Shown here: piece after piece, positions 46,394 through 56,019 of the stretch
How positions within the stretch are numbered: the stretch's first letter is position 1
Layout: each line of letters begins with the position of its first letter
Source of the DNA: Aristolochia californica
Taxonomy: Eukaryota; Streptophyta; Magnoliopsida; Piperales; Aristolochiaceae
NCBI GenBank assembly: GCA_029961685.1
Contig: JARWKL010000011.1
Coordinates: 8,126,723-8,190,722 of the forward strand
Length of the DNA stretch: 64,000 bases
Direction of reading: 5' to 3'
Position numbers and translations under genes: made by a program
Notes under the pieces: generated by a model
Told to the model about the DNA's origin: nothing
The model's input: the letters and a program-made list of their open reading frames with translations, nothing else
Database searches by the model: none

Positions 46394-46627
46394 AGTTGGA
46401 ATATATGATGTAATTAGGGTGGCACTGATGTAATTAGTTTACGTTTTCTGTCTCTTCTTCATTCTTATTAGGGTGAAGGGTATACTTGTAATATTGGTAG
46501 TTTTGATATCTATAAATATACCTTATGTGGGAGGGTTTGAATCAAGTCCATAACCTCTTGTTTTCTCCCAATGGTGTCTCTCTCATTTTTCTCCATGACC
46601 TAAATCATGGAGTCCTGAAAATCAACA
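46394..46627 (+). repeat. 3' LTR of the 2.7-kb element
   Basis: Starts AGTTGGAATATATG (first T changed to A) and ends CTGAAAATCAACA, followed by target duplication GATAA. Confidence 0.88.
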
Positions 46628-46632
46628 GATAA

Positions 46633-47445
46633 TAAATGTCAAGTAATGGGGGGGTGGGTAACAGGTAATCGCTTAGAAGAAAATATTTTTGGGCCACCAT
46701 GTTGTTTCTTGTTCATCAGAGTAACAAATGTTGATAACAATCAGCAACTAAGAAGTCTTTCTTCAATAATAATGTTTCAACCAAAGAGACAAAATAGCAG
46801 CAGTTGAAATGGGTCTGAGCCCATATAACACGAACCAAATAATCCTTAAAAATGACCCATAAAATAATCCCCAGAGCCCATCAAAAGGTTGTGCACCAAA
46901 TAATATGTTGACCAAGGAATAAGCTACCAATACTTTAAAATAACAATCCAGCCAGAGACAAGGAACCGAGTCAAGCCGGGTCAAATAGTAGATCAATCAG
47001 CCGAGTCTCAAAAGAAATAGGCATAGAACTCGGAACCCGGACACATATAACCAAGGCAGAAAACAAGTGTGTCTAGTCAGTTTGACCCGGACTCGAGTTG
47101 ACTTGGTGCCAAGTTGACCCCGGTTAACTCAGTAGAACAACAAACAATTAATCCGAAAGAGAGCTCGAGTTAACTTGTGAAAAACCAAAACACTCAGGTC
47201 CAAGTCAACTCAGGAGAGTCCAATCCAAGACTCGAGCAGAACGAGTGCTGGATTAAAATCAATCAGCCTTCGCACTTAGGCATGGTTTTAATTCTGAAAT
47301 AGCATCTTCTTTCGGAACAGCGAGTTGGGATACAATAATCGGAAAAATAAATTAAAAAATCAGTCGCTAAGTTAAGAGAAGAGTCAAGTCTAAACCAACG
47401 AGCCACATATCAAATAGAAATAATGACAACATCGCAGTTGATGAT
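46633..47445 (-). mobile_element. Inverted fragment of the non-autonomous element body
   Basis: Reverse-oriented sequence with TCTTTCTTCAATAATAATG, GAGCCCATATAACAC and clustered GTTGACCCGG-type motifs (46970-47120), like the interiors of the elements at 30320 and 43921. Probably the continuation of 43626-43920. Confidence 0.55.
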
Positions 47446-47934
47446 TGTTGAATTTACGACCCCATGTTTGAAACCTCAAGCAAGTTGTGAGAGGGAGAAG
47501 AGAAGGGAGAGAGAAGATAAAAAGAGAAAAGAGAGAGAGAGAGAGAGAGAGAGAGCTTGAGTAGAGAGGAGAGAAAGAGAAAAGAGAGAAAAAAGACTTT
47601 AGGCTAGAGAGAGATTCTTCCACGAGATGAGAAGAGGAGAGCTTAATTCAATCCTTCAACGAAGACCCCTATTTATACTATTTTCATTACTTATTTAGGG
47701 AAACTCCTCAATCAACTAAGATCCCTAATATCCCTAATTATATCAATCATGATTAACTAAATTACATCAATCAATGGAAGATAAATCAATTACATTAATC
47801 AAGGAAGATTGCCCAGTCTTCCAACTCATGTGATGAGGATTACAACTCGAGTGATGACTCATCATGCCACCTCATGTGATGATTCATCATGTCAGCTCGT
47901 GTGGTCATGGTGGATATGCTCCCACCTTGTAACT
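47446..47934 (-). repeat. LTR with AG microsatellite
   Basis: TGTTGAATTTACGACCCC to about CACCTTGTAACT, followed by GTCCCCCTCAAG (purine-tract complement). An AG run lies near 47534-47555. Related in reverse to the solo LTR 6312-6720. Confidence 0.78.
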
Positions 47935-50596
47935 GTCCCCCTCAAGTTTCAGGGGAGAAAATATCATAAATACCCAACTTGCTGCAGGTGGTGGACAAGA
48001 TCTTATGAGTGACTGGTTTGGTGAGAATATCTGCAACTTGTCCTTGTGAGGAGATATGTTTGAGAGATAATATGCCAATTTGAAATTTCTCTCGTATAAA
48101 ATGGCAGTCTACTTCAATGTGCTTTGTTCTCTTATGGAAGACCGGATTTGAGGTCATATGTATCGTCACCTAATTATCGTAATGTAGATCCATAAGAGCT
48201 TCTTTATAGAATCCTAGTTTAGTGAGAAAGGGTTTGATCCATTGAAGCTCACTATGTGTGTCATGGTCCTATATTCTGCTTCTACAATGGACCTTGCAAC
48301 TACATTCTGTTTCTTTCTTGTCCATATAACCAAGTTCTCTCCAACTATTATACCATATCCCGAAGTAATTTTTTTGTCAAATTGGGATATGGCCTAGTCT
48401 GCATCTAAGAGCCATTCTATGTTGAAGTGACCATGGTTCTCATAGAGAAGCCCTCTTCCTAAAGCTCCTTTCAAATATTGCAATATTCTTTCTAGTGTTT
48501 GCCCATGAGTAAGTTGTGGTTTTGTATATATTGACTCACCACACTTACTGCATATGATATATTTGGCCTTGTTACATAGAGAGATAAATGAGTTTTCCCA
48601 CACAAGTTTTTGATATTTTTTTATATCCACATCTTCTCCAGTTTCTGCAAATAATTTTGTATTTGAATCCATAGGGGTTTCTACTGGTTTACACCACATC
48701 ATTTTTGTCTCCTCCAGTAGATCAAGGACATACTTCCTTTGACATAGTATAATCCCATGTCTGGAATATATTACTTCAATACCTATAAAGTATTTAAGTA
48801 GTCCAAGATCTTTTGTCTTGAATTCTTCACATATCTTTTCCTTGGTTTCTTGAATGCCCTCGAGATCACTGCCGGTTAAGACAATATCATCAACATATAC
48901 AGCCAAAATCACTTTTCATTTAGGTGTGTCTTTAAGAAACATGGAGTGATCTACAAAACATATGTGAAATTTGGCCCGTATCAGTGCTTGGGAAAAAATT
49001 ATGAAACCATACATGTGGAGACTATTTCAGACCGTAAAGACATTTCTACAATCGACATACAGACTCGGCCTCAACCACAAATCCAGGTGGTTGTCACTTA
49101 TAAATTTCTTCCTTTTTATCCCCATTGAGGAAAACATTTCTCACATCAAGCTGATAGACCGGCCAGGAAGAATTAGCAGCAAGAGATAATAAAATACGCA
49201 TCGAGTTCATTTTGGCCGCTAGAGAGAATATTTCCTCATAATCGATCCCATAATATTGCGTATAGCCTTTGGCAACGAAGCAAGCCTTCAAGCTAGCAAC
49301 TGACCCATCCAGATTGTGTTTAACCATTTAGACCCACATATAGCCGATAGGTTTTTTTTCTTGATGGAAGAGGAACTAGAGCCCACGTGTTAAGCACCTA
49401 GCCAATACTACCCAAAAGACCGGCCTATTAGGAGCGGAAGACATTGGTACTTAATGCCCAGGACTCTAACATTACAGCCCCCTTCGCGAGCCAACATCCA
49501 CGGCGGCTCACTCAAGCGGCTGCCCCATTTCTAGTGCCCCACCGCAGTTCTCTAGGTAGGCCCCTTCCACTTGGTCGCCCCGTCCCCTTCATTAGCACAC
49601 ACTGAGATTCAAACTCACAACCGAGCACTAGCTCTGATAACAAATGTTAAGCACCTAGCCAATACTACCCAAAAGACTGGCCTATTAGGAGTGGAAGACA
49701 TAGGTACTTAACGCCCAGGACCCTAACACCATGTCTGATTCTCATAGAGTGCTTGCATTTCTTCGTCCATTGCCACCTTCCACCTTGGATGTTTCAGAGC
49801 CTCTTGATAGGACTGTGGGATAGAGATGGAAGAAATATACATCATGAAGAGGATATATGATGGTGAGACACAAAATTGGATATGGGGTGAGAAGTAGAGG
49901 TCCTAGTGCAAGTTCTGGGTTCTTTTCTTAAAGCAATGGGTCAAGTATCATATTGTGGTCCGAAAGGAACAGGAGAAGATGGACTTACCTCGATGGGATC
50001 TGCAAACTCCACAGTTGTGGTGTCAGCCTGTGCTTCAGGGGTTGAACAATTTTCGTAGCATAGGGCACAACTGGTCAAGGAGATGTTAGTACAGAAGAGA
50101 GACCTAGAGGAACATTGTCAAAGTAGTATGAAGATTCTTCAAAAAAAGTTACATCCCTAGACACAAGTAACCTTTGGAGAGTGGGATTGTAGCAAATATA
50201 ACCCTTCTGTGTGCGAGAGAATTCTAAAAAGATACACTTGATAGATTTTGGATCAATTTTACTATGTTGAGGGGAGGTAATATGATCAAAGCTTGTACAA
50301 CCAATGACTTTCAAGGGAAGAGAAAAAGGATCACCATGTGGAAACAATAAGGAATATGGGGATTTATGACCGATATCGGAAGAGGGCAGCCTATTTATAA
50401 TATGGATGACATAGGCCAATAAAAGTATGGTACTTTCATGGTATATAATAAGCTACGAGCTAGCTCAAGAAGGTGACCGTTTTTTCGTTTTGCTACACCA
50501 TTCTGTTGGGGGGGTAAGCACTAGATATTTGATGGATAATGCCATTCTCTTAACAAAATAGTCAAGATCTCTAGAAGTATATTCTGTGGTATTATC
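47935..50596 (-). pseudogene. Copia pol remnant (integrase to RNase H) with a TRIM inside
   Basis: On the - strand: integrase middle and C-terminus (50596-50075, HIINRLPSSDIGHKSPYSLL and GYICYNP), RT entry (about 49740-50000), RT (49327-48394) with DYEEIFSLAAKMN, VYQLDVRNVFLNGD and ILAVYVDDIVLTGSD, then RNase H (about 48420-47942) with [20 protein letters not shown]. Many stops. The integrase N-terminal part is cut where an LTR starts at 50597. A 341-bp TRIM splits the RT entry. Confidence 0.85.
49388..49728 (-). mobile_element. TRIM (terminal-repeat retrotransposon in miniature), 341 bp
   Basis: Two 84-bp direct terminal repeats (49388-49471 and 49645-49728), both beginning TGTTAAGCACCTAGCC and ending CTAACA, flank a 173-bp GC-rich interior. 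Next to the right repeat is AGCTCTGATAACAAA, the complement of an iMet-type primer site. Next to the left repeat is TTACAGCCCCCTTCG, the complement of a purine tract, so the element reads on the - strand. Flanks CCACG and CCATG are a near-perfect 5-bp target duplication inside the Copia RT entry. Confidence 0.92.
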
Positions 50597-51030
50597 TGTT
50601 GAATTTATGGAAAAGAAAAATACTTCATTGACTTTTTATAATCAGAGTCCATGAACCTCTATTTATAATAGAGGAAGGTAGTAATATCCAATTACAATAA
50701 TACTACCTTTGTCCCAATTACACCCAAACTCTAACACTTAAAGATAAGTCTTAGCATAATTAAATAACTCAATATAGATAAAAGACAAGCATAACTCAAA
50801 CTAAAAGTCTTCTTGGATGTGACCATAAGATAAAGATGCTTTTGTGATAACTTCTTGATCTTCCAACTTATGTGATAAGGATGCCAGCTCATGGTAATCA
50901 TGGTGGGTCCTATTTCTTATGGGATTGGGCCCATCTTGTGGGCCTTCTTTGGTCGTGTGGCCCATATTATAATACTCTTAGATATGTGGGCCTTCCTTGG
51001 TCGTGTGGGCTTGGGCCTTATCTTCCAACA
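50597..51030 (-). repeat. LTR (3' LTR of a non-autonomous element)
   Basis: TGTTGAATTTATGG to TATCTTCCAACA, followed by CTCCCCCTCAAGCTGG. Same family, opposite strand, as 6775-7214 and 20258-20658. Confidence 0.88.
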
Positions 51031-51895
51031 CTCCCCCTCAAGCTGGGGGTGAGAGAACATCATGAACTCCTAGTTTGCTGCAAATGACATATAGAATCTT
51101 TTTGTATAAAATGGCAGTTCTCCCATCTTCCAACACTCCCCCTCACACAGGTGCTCTCTTCCATGAGGCCCAGTTGGCCAATTCATGAGCATAGATGTAA
51201 TAATAAGTTCCTCCATCATAGTTTCCCAACCATAATATTTTTTGACAAGGTATTAAGTTCCTCCGTCATGGTTTCCCAAGTGTGATATTTTTTTTATAAG
51301 GTATTAAGTTCCTCCGTCATAGTTTCCCAACCGTAATATTTTTTTGACAGGGCCCGTCATGGTTTCCCAACTGTGATATTTTTTTGACAAGGTATTAAGT
51401 TCCTTCGTCATGGTTTCCCAACCGTGATATTTTTTTGACTGAGTATCCTCCATCATGGTTTTCCAACTGTGATATTTTTTTACAGGGTCAAATAAATGAT
51501 GGTATGAGGCCACCTTTTCTTCAATAATAATGTCCCCAAAGAGAAATAATAGCAACAACTGTATATAACACAACCATTTTCCAACCTAATTACATGGCAA
51601 ATGTCCAATTTTTAAAGCAAAGTTAAGGTCTCAAAGGTTGCCAAAACAATGGCCAAAGCCAGGCCCCATTAAGAGGCTCTCATTGAACGAAATGGTAGAG
51701 TTGAGGGCTAGTTTGAGTGGGGTGCAGATGTAGCGCTTTGTTCTCAGATTCAAGAAGTGTTCTACTTCAAGAATGCTATACTCGGTATAATTAATAAGTC
51801 AACTGAGATTTTTGGAGAAGCACAGAGAGATCACTTATAGAGGAGATGGTAGAAGACACTATGGAAGATGGACTTTCTGCGAATGACAGATTTAT
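51031..51895 (-). mobile_element. Non-autonomous element interior, left part
   Basis: Reverse counterpart of 21830-22870: Copia RNase H-end remnant, ATAAAATGGCAG, a second CTCCCCCTC block, tandem repeats, then AACCATTTTCCAAC. It stops at the insertion of the gene-capture element and continues at 56020. Confidence 0.75.
51209..51490 (-). repeat. Tandem repeats, about 50-bp units
   Basis: About six units built on TTCCTCCGTCATGGTTTCCC followed by AACCGTGATATTTTTTTGAC. It is the inverted counterpart of 22370-22660. Read on the - strand it gives a repeated peptide KKYHSWETMT within an 89-codon frame (51304-51573). Confidence 0.88.
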
Positions 51896-52302
51896 GTTAC
51901 GGTCCCGGATCTAACACGGAGATTCATAGGGAAAAGGAGAGAAGAAAATAAAATCAAGCCGAATGGAAGCTTGAAAACCATAGGTTCGTTAAGGATAACG
52001 CATACCCTCGAGCTTGTTTAGGAGAACTCAAACCCTTGGTTTAACCTAAATTCAGAGTTCCTCCTTTCCATTCCATTTACCCTATAAATAGGGTTCACGT
52101 CTACAAGGTTCAAGAGAAAACTACAATTTTTCTCTTCCATTTAACTTGAAAAGCAAAAGGTTCCAGGAAAAATTACAGATTTGCCCCTCTATGGTATTTA
52201 ACTTGAAAAACAAAATAAATGACTAAGTAACTGACTCAGTCTGAGTAATTGACTTTGCCATGACATCTCTGCCTGACTTGGCCTACTATTGGGTTCATAA
52301 CA
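51896..52302 (-). repeat. 3' LTR of the gene-capture element
   Basis: TGTTACGGTCCCGG to GGGTTCATAACA, 407 bp. The purine-tract complement TTACACCCCCCTAG follows. Confidence 0.92.
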
Positions 52303-52309
52303 TTACACC

Positions 52310-52425
52310 CCCCTAGAGAACGAGCTGCTCCTCAAGGTCGAACGTAGGGATGCTTGCCGAACGTCGTCACATCTCCCCAAGTAGCATCGGTGGCATCCGC
52401 AGCAACCCACTTTGACGACAAAAGT
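52310..52425 (-). pseudogene. Possible Gypsy polyprotein C-terminal (chromodomain-like) remnant
   Basis: The - strand reads KWVAADATDATWGDVTTF and, in another frame, FDLEEQLVL followed by TAG next to the purine tract. This resembles the end of plant chromovirus Gypsy polyproteins (W-x-x-L...ATWE pattern). Short and frameshifted, so tentative. Confidence 0.45.
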
Positions 52426-52488
52426 GGCATAGCCAGGCCCTACTCTACCCTCTATCAGTCTTGGGCTAGTGTGAAACAACCCCTCACT

Positions 52489-52870
52489 TCAGCCCCCCGT
52501 TTGCAAGGGGTCACTGCCCACACTTTTCGTGTGCATGGCTAAGACACAGTATGACAGCATTGCACCCACAATCAACCCAACAAAGACTATAGGTGTCAAC
52601 CTCTTTCTTGTGGAAAATTCAGCACGGCTCACACAGGGACCAAAGAGAGTCAAAAACACTAGGGCAGCTGAACCCATGGCAAGCCCCTTTCGAATAGCAG
52701 TAGTAGTGGTTCCGGCGGCATCAAGGGTATCAGTTCTTTTGTCACTAATGGGATCATATGCCTCAATGGCCGACCAGCCGCAATGGTGCTCAACATTCCA
52801 AGAGCTGCCACCACAATGCCATACATGGAAGCAAGTTAAAGTTGACAAAAATGTTGACAGGAAACCCACC
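52489..52870 (-). pseudogene. Captured vacuolar H+-pyrophosphatase fragment
   Basis: Type I vacuolar H+-PPases pump protons into the vacuole using pyrophosphate. The - strand reads, in two frames, VNIFVNFN then [16 protein letters not shown] (about 52770-52855), then [36 protein letters not shown] and [17 protein letters not shown] to MHTKSVGS (52510-52760). These follow the order of the plant AVP1 protein. About 14 residues between PISD and RTD are missing and there is one frameshift near 52770. It covers about 120 of roughly 770 residues, without the catalytic loop, so it cannot work as a pump. Confidence 0.88.
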
Positions 52871-52969
52871 AATTATGTCAGTTGCAATCTGCGTCCTCGG
52901 TACAAGTTAATATAACGTGTCTATCACAGTTCTGCACTTGCTCACAATGTACTCCCTGGTCATGGCCTA

Positions 52970-53280
52970 CTAGATAGACTTACTTACTGACTGCACTGGC
53001 ACATTTAGAAATGCCCCTGCAGAGGCAAGCACTTGCGCTGGATTCCTGCGGTCATTGTTATCACCCAAAAAGAGCCACCCCAGCAACAAGGAGAAGGTCT
53101 CTAAGGTCTCCACTGGAATATGGGTCAACAACATCGGAGAAGTAAAAGTAAACACTATTGAATAACTTAGGTGCCTTCTCCCTTACTCTATCTCTGCAAT
53201 CATAACAGCCAGACATGTCTTGACTAAGTTCCATTCTGATGGTCTCTTTGCACTCATCATTCTGATGCATAATAGGTTCA
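52970..53280 (-). other. Unassigned interior of the gene-capture element
   Basis: Two overlapping - strand frames here (one with CYDCRDRVREKAPKLFNSVY, one with NNDRRNPAQVLASAGAFLNV) may be further captured coding sequence, but I recognise neither. Confidence 0.35.
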
Positions 53281-53570
53281 GTCACCCAGCTCCAGCCGGA
53301 CTGGTATTCTTTTGGAAAGCCAACAATATTTTGCGAACTAGACTTAAGGCATCTCAGTGCCAAATGAATCGGTGGAGAGTTGATCTGTGATGTGTTGCAG
53401 ACCATGTTCTGGTCAGTAGGCAGGATGCTCCCAGACCAGGCAAGTAAACGACGCGAGGTGCCCCTGAAACTTACAGTAGCAGCAGCCTCTGTCCCCCTAT
53501 TGGCGAGAAAAACAACACAACTACCTGCCTCTGTTTTGTTGTTGTAGCTTTGTCCCCCCACCGTTGCAAG
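53280..53570 (-). pseudogene. Captured plant beta-galactosidase (GH35) fragment
   Basis: The - strand reads SYNNKTEAGSCVVFLANRGT, AAATVSFRG, LLAWSGSILPTDQNMVCNTS, then SGWSWVTEPI further on. These match the plant BGAL block with FLAN-x-D/T, ATV-x-F, LPAWSVSILPDCKN-x-V-x-NT and a later WSW-x-EPI. It is the middle region of the enzyme, beyond the catalytic glutamates, so inactive. The open frame runs on (53061-53642) through about 50 residues that I do not recognise. Confidence 0.78.
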
Positions 53571-54105
53571 ATATCCATGAATACAGTGCCCCAATAGGAT
53601 TGCACTCCAACACTTTAATTTCCTTTGTGAGATTTGGTCCAAAACGCACTTCTAGTATCATCCACCTTGAGTGCCTTGTTGGGCATGTCATGGAACTGGC
53701 CAGCAACCTCATACACTCTACATACTAGTGATTGGGCCATTCAAATTGAGGCCCAACTTCGATTCTTGGAAGCCAAACAGGAGTCCACTGATGCCTAATT
53801 ACTGTTGTCCGCCCAAGTTTTTCCAGTGTCTCATCTCATTTCATTGCAGCAACTACTACTCTAAGATCACTCTACCATCGTTCACTGAAAGGATCTATTG
53901 CCTTGAAGTAAACCTCAAACCCAATCCTAGCAATTGAAGCAATCACCATTACCTGAATTCCCTTGTCGGTACGTGGCTCATAATGCTGTTGTTGCACCCG
54001 AAGTTGCATTATCCTCCAGGAAACTCCCTGCTTCTTGCTGCCCGTCTAGACCGAGCTCTGTGAAGCCTGATAAACTTCCAAGTCCACTAATGGCTGAGAG
54101 GCTCG
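53571..54105 (-). other. Unassigned interior between captured fragments
   Basis: No recognisable domain. A frame at 53521-53712 reads into the beta-galactosidase fragment and may be its upstream part. Confidence 0.3.
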
Positions 54106-54645
54106 TTCCACCATCCAGTTCAGATACACGGTGTCATCAATCTTGTACCACTGCCCCTGGGTATTCTTCACATAGCAGACATAGTACCCAAAAATTGCCA
54201 TGTTGTTGAGCTTGCCAGTTTTTCCCGACTGGAAGCGCTGCACAGCAATTGGCAGCACACTAGGGGCCTCCAAGATGGTCAGTTGCTGCTTGGCCCTTTC
54301 ATAGGATTTGCATGTACTACGGGGATGCTTGTTTCCTCCTTCCCAATTTTCTGTAGAGGTAAATTGATGCAGTATTCCTTCGAGAGTTGCACTATTTTTA
54401 TCTATCTTCACAGTAAGATCCACCGTCCTTTAATAATGCTCAAACTTGCCTACACACCTTATGCCCTTTATCTTTGACTTAAGATAACCACCAAAATTCA
54501 ATTGGATCGGTGTAGTAGCTGCTGCCTTTGGACTCATGGCAGTAGGTCCAACCACTTTGAGACAGGCAGATGGCATTGTATCCCTTGCAGTTCTTAAAAA
54601 TTCATTGGCCTCTTCTTCTTTTTGGTGCCCCAAATTAATTTGAGG
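54106..54645 (-). pseudogene. Captured UBP16-type ubiquitin-specific protease fragment
   Basis: UBP16-class proteases remove ubiquitin from proteins. The - strand reads EEANEFLRTARDTMPSACLK, FGGYLKSKIK, then after a TAG at about 54430 DLTVKIDKNSATLEGILHQF, CKSYERAKQQLTILEAP, AVQRFQSGKTGKLN and YYVCYVKNTQGQWYKIDD, in the order of the plant UBP16-19 catalytic domain. About 40 residues between GKLN and YYVCY are missing. The catalytic His of the usual GHYVCYV box is Tyr here, and the Cys box is not included, so it is inactive. The long uninterrupted coding stretch suggests capture from spliced RNA. Confidence 0.88.
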
Positions 54646-54845
54646 GGTTATTCCAATTGGAGACAAGGGAGATTTCCCTTCTTTTGCCTTCAAAAGGAGC
54701 TCAAACTCAAATAGAAACAACCACTCTTTCTTGGGGCATGTTGATGACTCAAAAGCCAAAGGGGTAGGTTTTCCAAGTTGAGGCCTCAATCAATTACCCT
54801 CACTGTCTGTCCCTAATTCCTTTAGTTGTGAAAGTCCATATCACC
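54646..54845 (-). other. Coding-like stretch before the protease fragment
   Basis: Continues the open frame 54430-54789 with a charged, unrecognised sequence (LFEFELLLKAKEGKSPLSP). It may be element-encoded or part of a captured gene. Confidence 0.35.
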
Positions 54846-54849
54846 ATCC

Positions 54850-55064
54850 ATGCTCTGCACCATCCCCGGGATAGCTACCGCCACCACTTCCAAATTTATC
54901 ACCACCAAAATCACCATCACTGCTAGGTGGTGCACCATAGCCACCTCCGCCATTGCCACCATACACATCACTATCCACACTAGAATTCTAAGAACCCATT
55001 GTTGTAACTGTTCCTGGAACACCCAACTCGTCCACAATGAAAATTTTGAAGCCCAATTTTCCAT
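54850..55064 (-). other. Glycine-rich coding-like region
   Basis: One - strand frame reads a Gly/Asp/Ser-rich peptide (YGGNGGGGYGAPPSSDG and SGGGSYPGDG). This could be a nucleic-acid-binding gag segment or a captured Gly-rich protein. Confidence 0.4.
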
Positions 55065-55167
55065 ACTCCCGGGGAAGAAGCCTCCACACTGCCCTCATGC
55101 TATTGATGACAGGTATCCCAAGACAGAGTGTTACTTTCCCCAGTTTGTACATGCAGGACAAAGGGAT

Positions 55168-55587
55168 TCAAAGTCTCACCTGTGATAGTCGTGGCTTGCA
55201 GAACCTCAGCTTCCATTGGTTCATTTTATACTCTAAGATTGTTGAGAAGTAGTTCCGCCCTTGAATGAGAGTCACCCCCATCGACGATTCCCACACCCGG
55301 CTTCTTTTCAGATTATTTTTGGAAACAGAGTTGACGTTCCAGGAAGCTTCCTCTTCCTCAACATTATCGTCCTCCTCTGCTTCCAGAACTGATGTCTTTG
55401 GGTTTTGGTTTATTCTAGCCAGTATCTCCATCAATCTACTCATGAATAGGTCAAGTTTCTGGTTAAATTTGGTCGTCCATGCTACATCTAGCACTTCCTC
55501 TTCTGCCTGCCAGGCTGCTTGCATTTCTCTTTTTGTCTGAATCTCTTTGGCCATTACTAGCCGGTTGTCACTCGACGAATCACCCAT
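55168..55587 (-). pseudogene. Gag-like N-terminal ORF of the gene-capture element
   Basis: Starts at the ATG at 55587 (MGDSSSDNRLVMAKEIQTKR), 28 bases inside the primer site, and runs 140 codons. It is rich in Glu, Lys and Gln with a heptad-like helix (MEILARINQN), then an acidic run (EEDDNVEEEE). Position and composition fit the start of a Gypsy gag, but no capsid or zinc-knuckle motif is visible, so the label is tentative. Confidence 0.45.
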
Positions 55588-55615
55588 GTTCAAGCTCTGA
55601 TACAATGTTGCTATG

Positions 55616-56019
55616 GTCCCAGGTCTGACACATTGATTCGTAGGGAAGAAGTGAAAAGAAAAGAAAATCAAGTTGAAGGGAAGCTTGAAAACCCTAGGTT
55701 CGTTAAGGAGAACGAACACCCTCGAGTTCGTTTAGGAGAACTCAAACCCTCGGTTTAACCTAAATTCAGACTTCCTCCTTTCCATTCCATTTCCCCTCTA
55801 AATAGGTTTCATGTCCACAAGGTTCAAAAGAAATTTACAATTTTTCCCCTCCATGGCATTAAACTTGAAAAGTAAAAGGTTCAAGAGAAAATTATAGATT
55901 TGCCCATCTACGACATTTAACTTGATAAACAAACTAAATAACAGTAATTGATTTAGTCAGAGTAATTGACTCAGCCATGGTGTATCTGCTTGACTCGGCC
56001 TGCTATTGGATTCATAACA
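55616..56019 (-). repeat. 5' LTR of the gene-capture element
   Basis: TGTTGCTATGGTCCC to GGATTCATAACA, 404 bp, preceded by the primer-site complement GCTCTGATACAA. Confidence 0.92.

Larger units (their letters stand above)
43921..46627 (+). mobile_element. Non-autonomous 2.7-kb LTR retrotransposon, second copy
   Basis: Flanked by a perfect target duplication GATAA (43916-43920 and 46628-46632). The 5' LTR starts at 43921; its end and the primer site are lost in a small deletion near 44109. The 3' LTR is 46394-46627, preceded by a G-rich purine tract (46378-46393). Interior 45340-46380 is similar to 31800-32822 of the element at 30320, including the GGGTCAACCCGG-type motifs and the block at 45690-45905. 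No gag or pol is visible. The longest frame (44818-45246) has no counterpart in the other copy. Confidence 0.88.
51896..56019 (-). mobile_element. LTR retrotransposon carrying captured host-gene fragments
   Basis: LTRs 51896-52302 and 55616-56019 are clearly alike, and the target duplication ATTTA (51891-51895, 56020-56024) is perfect. A primer site (TTGTATCAGAGC on the - strand) follows the 5' LTR. The 3.3-kb interior on the - strand holds a gag-like N-terminus (55168-55587), a Gly-rich stretch (54850-55064), a UBP16-like ubiquitin protease fragment, a beta-galactosidase fragment, an H+-pyrophosphatase fragment, and a short tail that may be a Gypsy chromodomain end. No RT, integrase or protease is seen, so it would need enzymes in trans. 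It sits inside another element's leader. Confidence 0.88.

Noticed and set aside
52529..52915. 128-codon + strand frame
   Set aside because: Shadow of the - strand H+-pyrophosphatase fragment.
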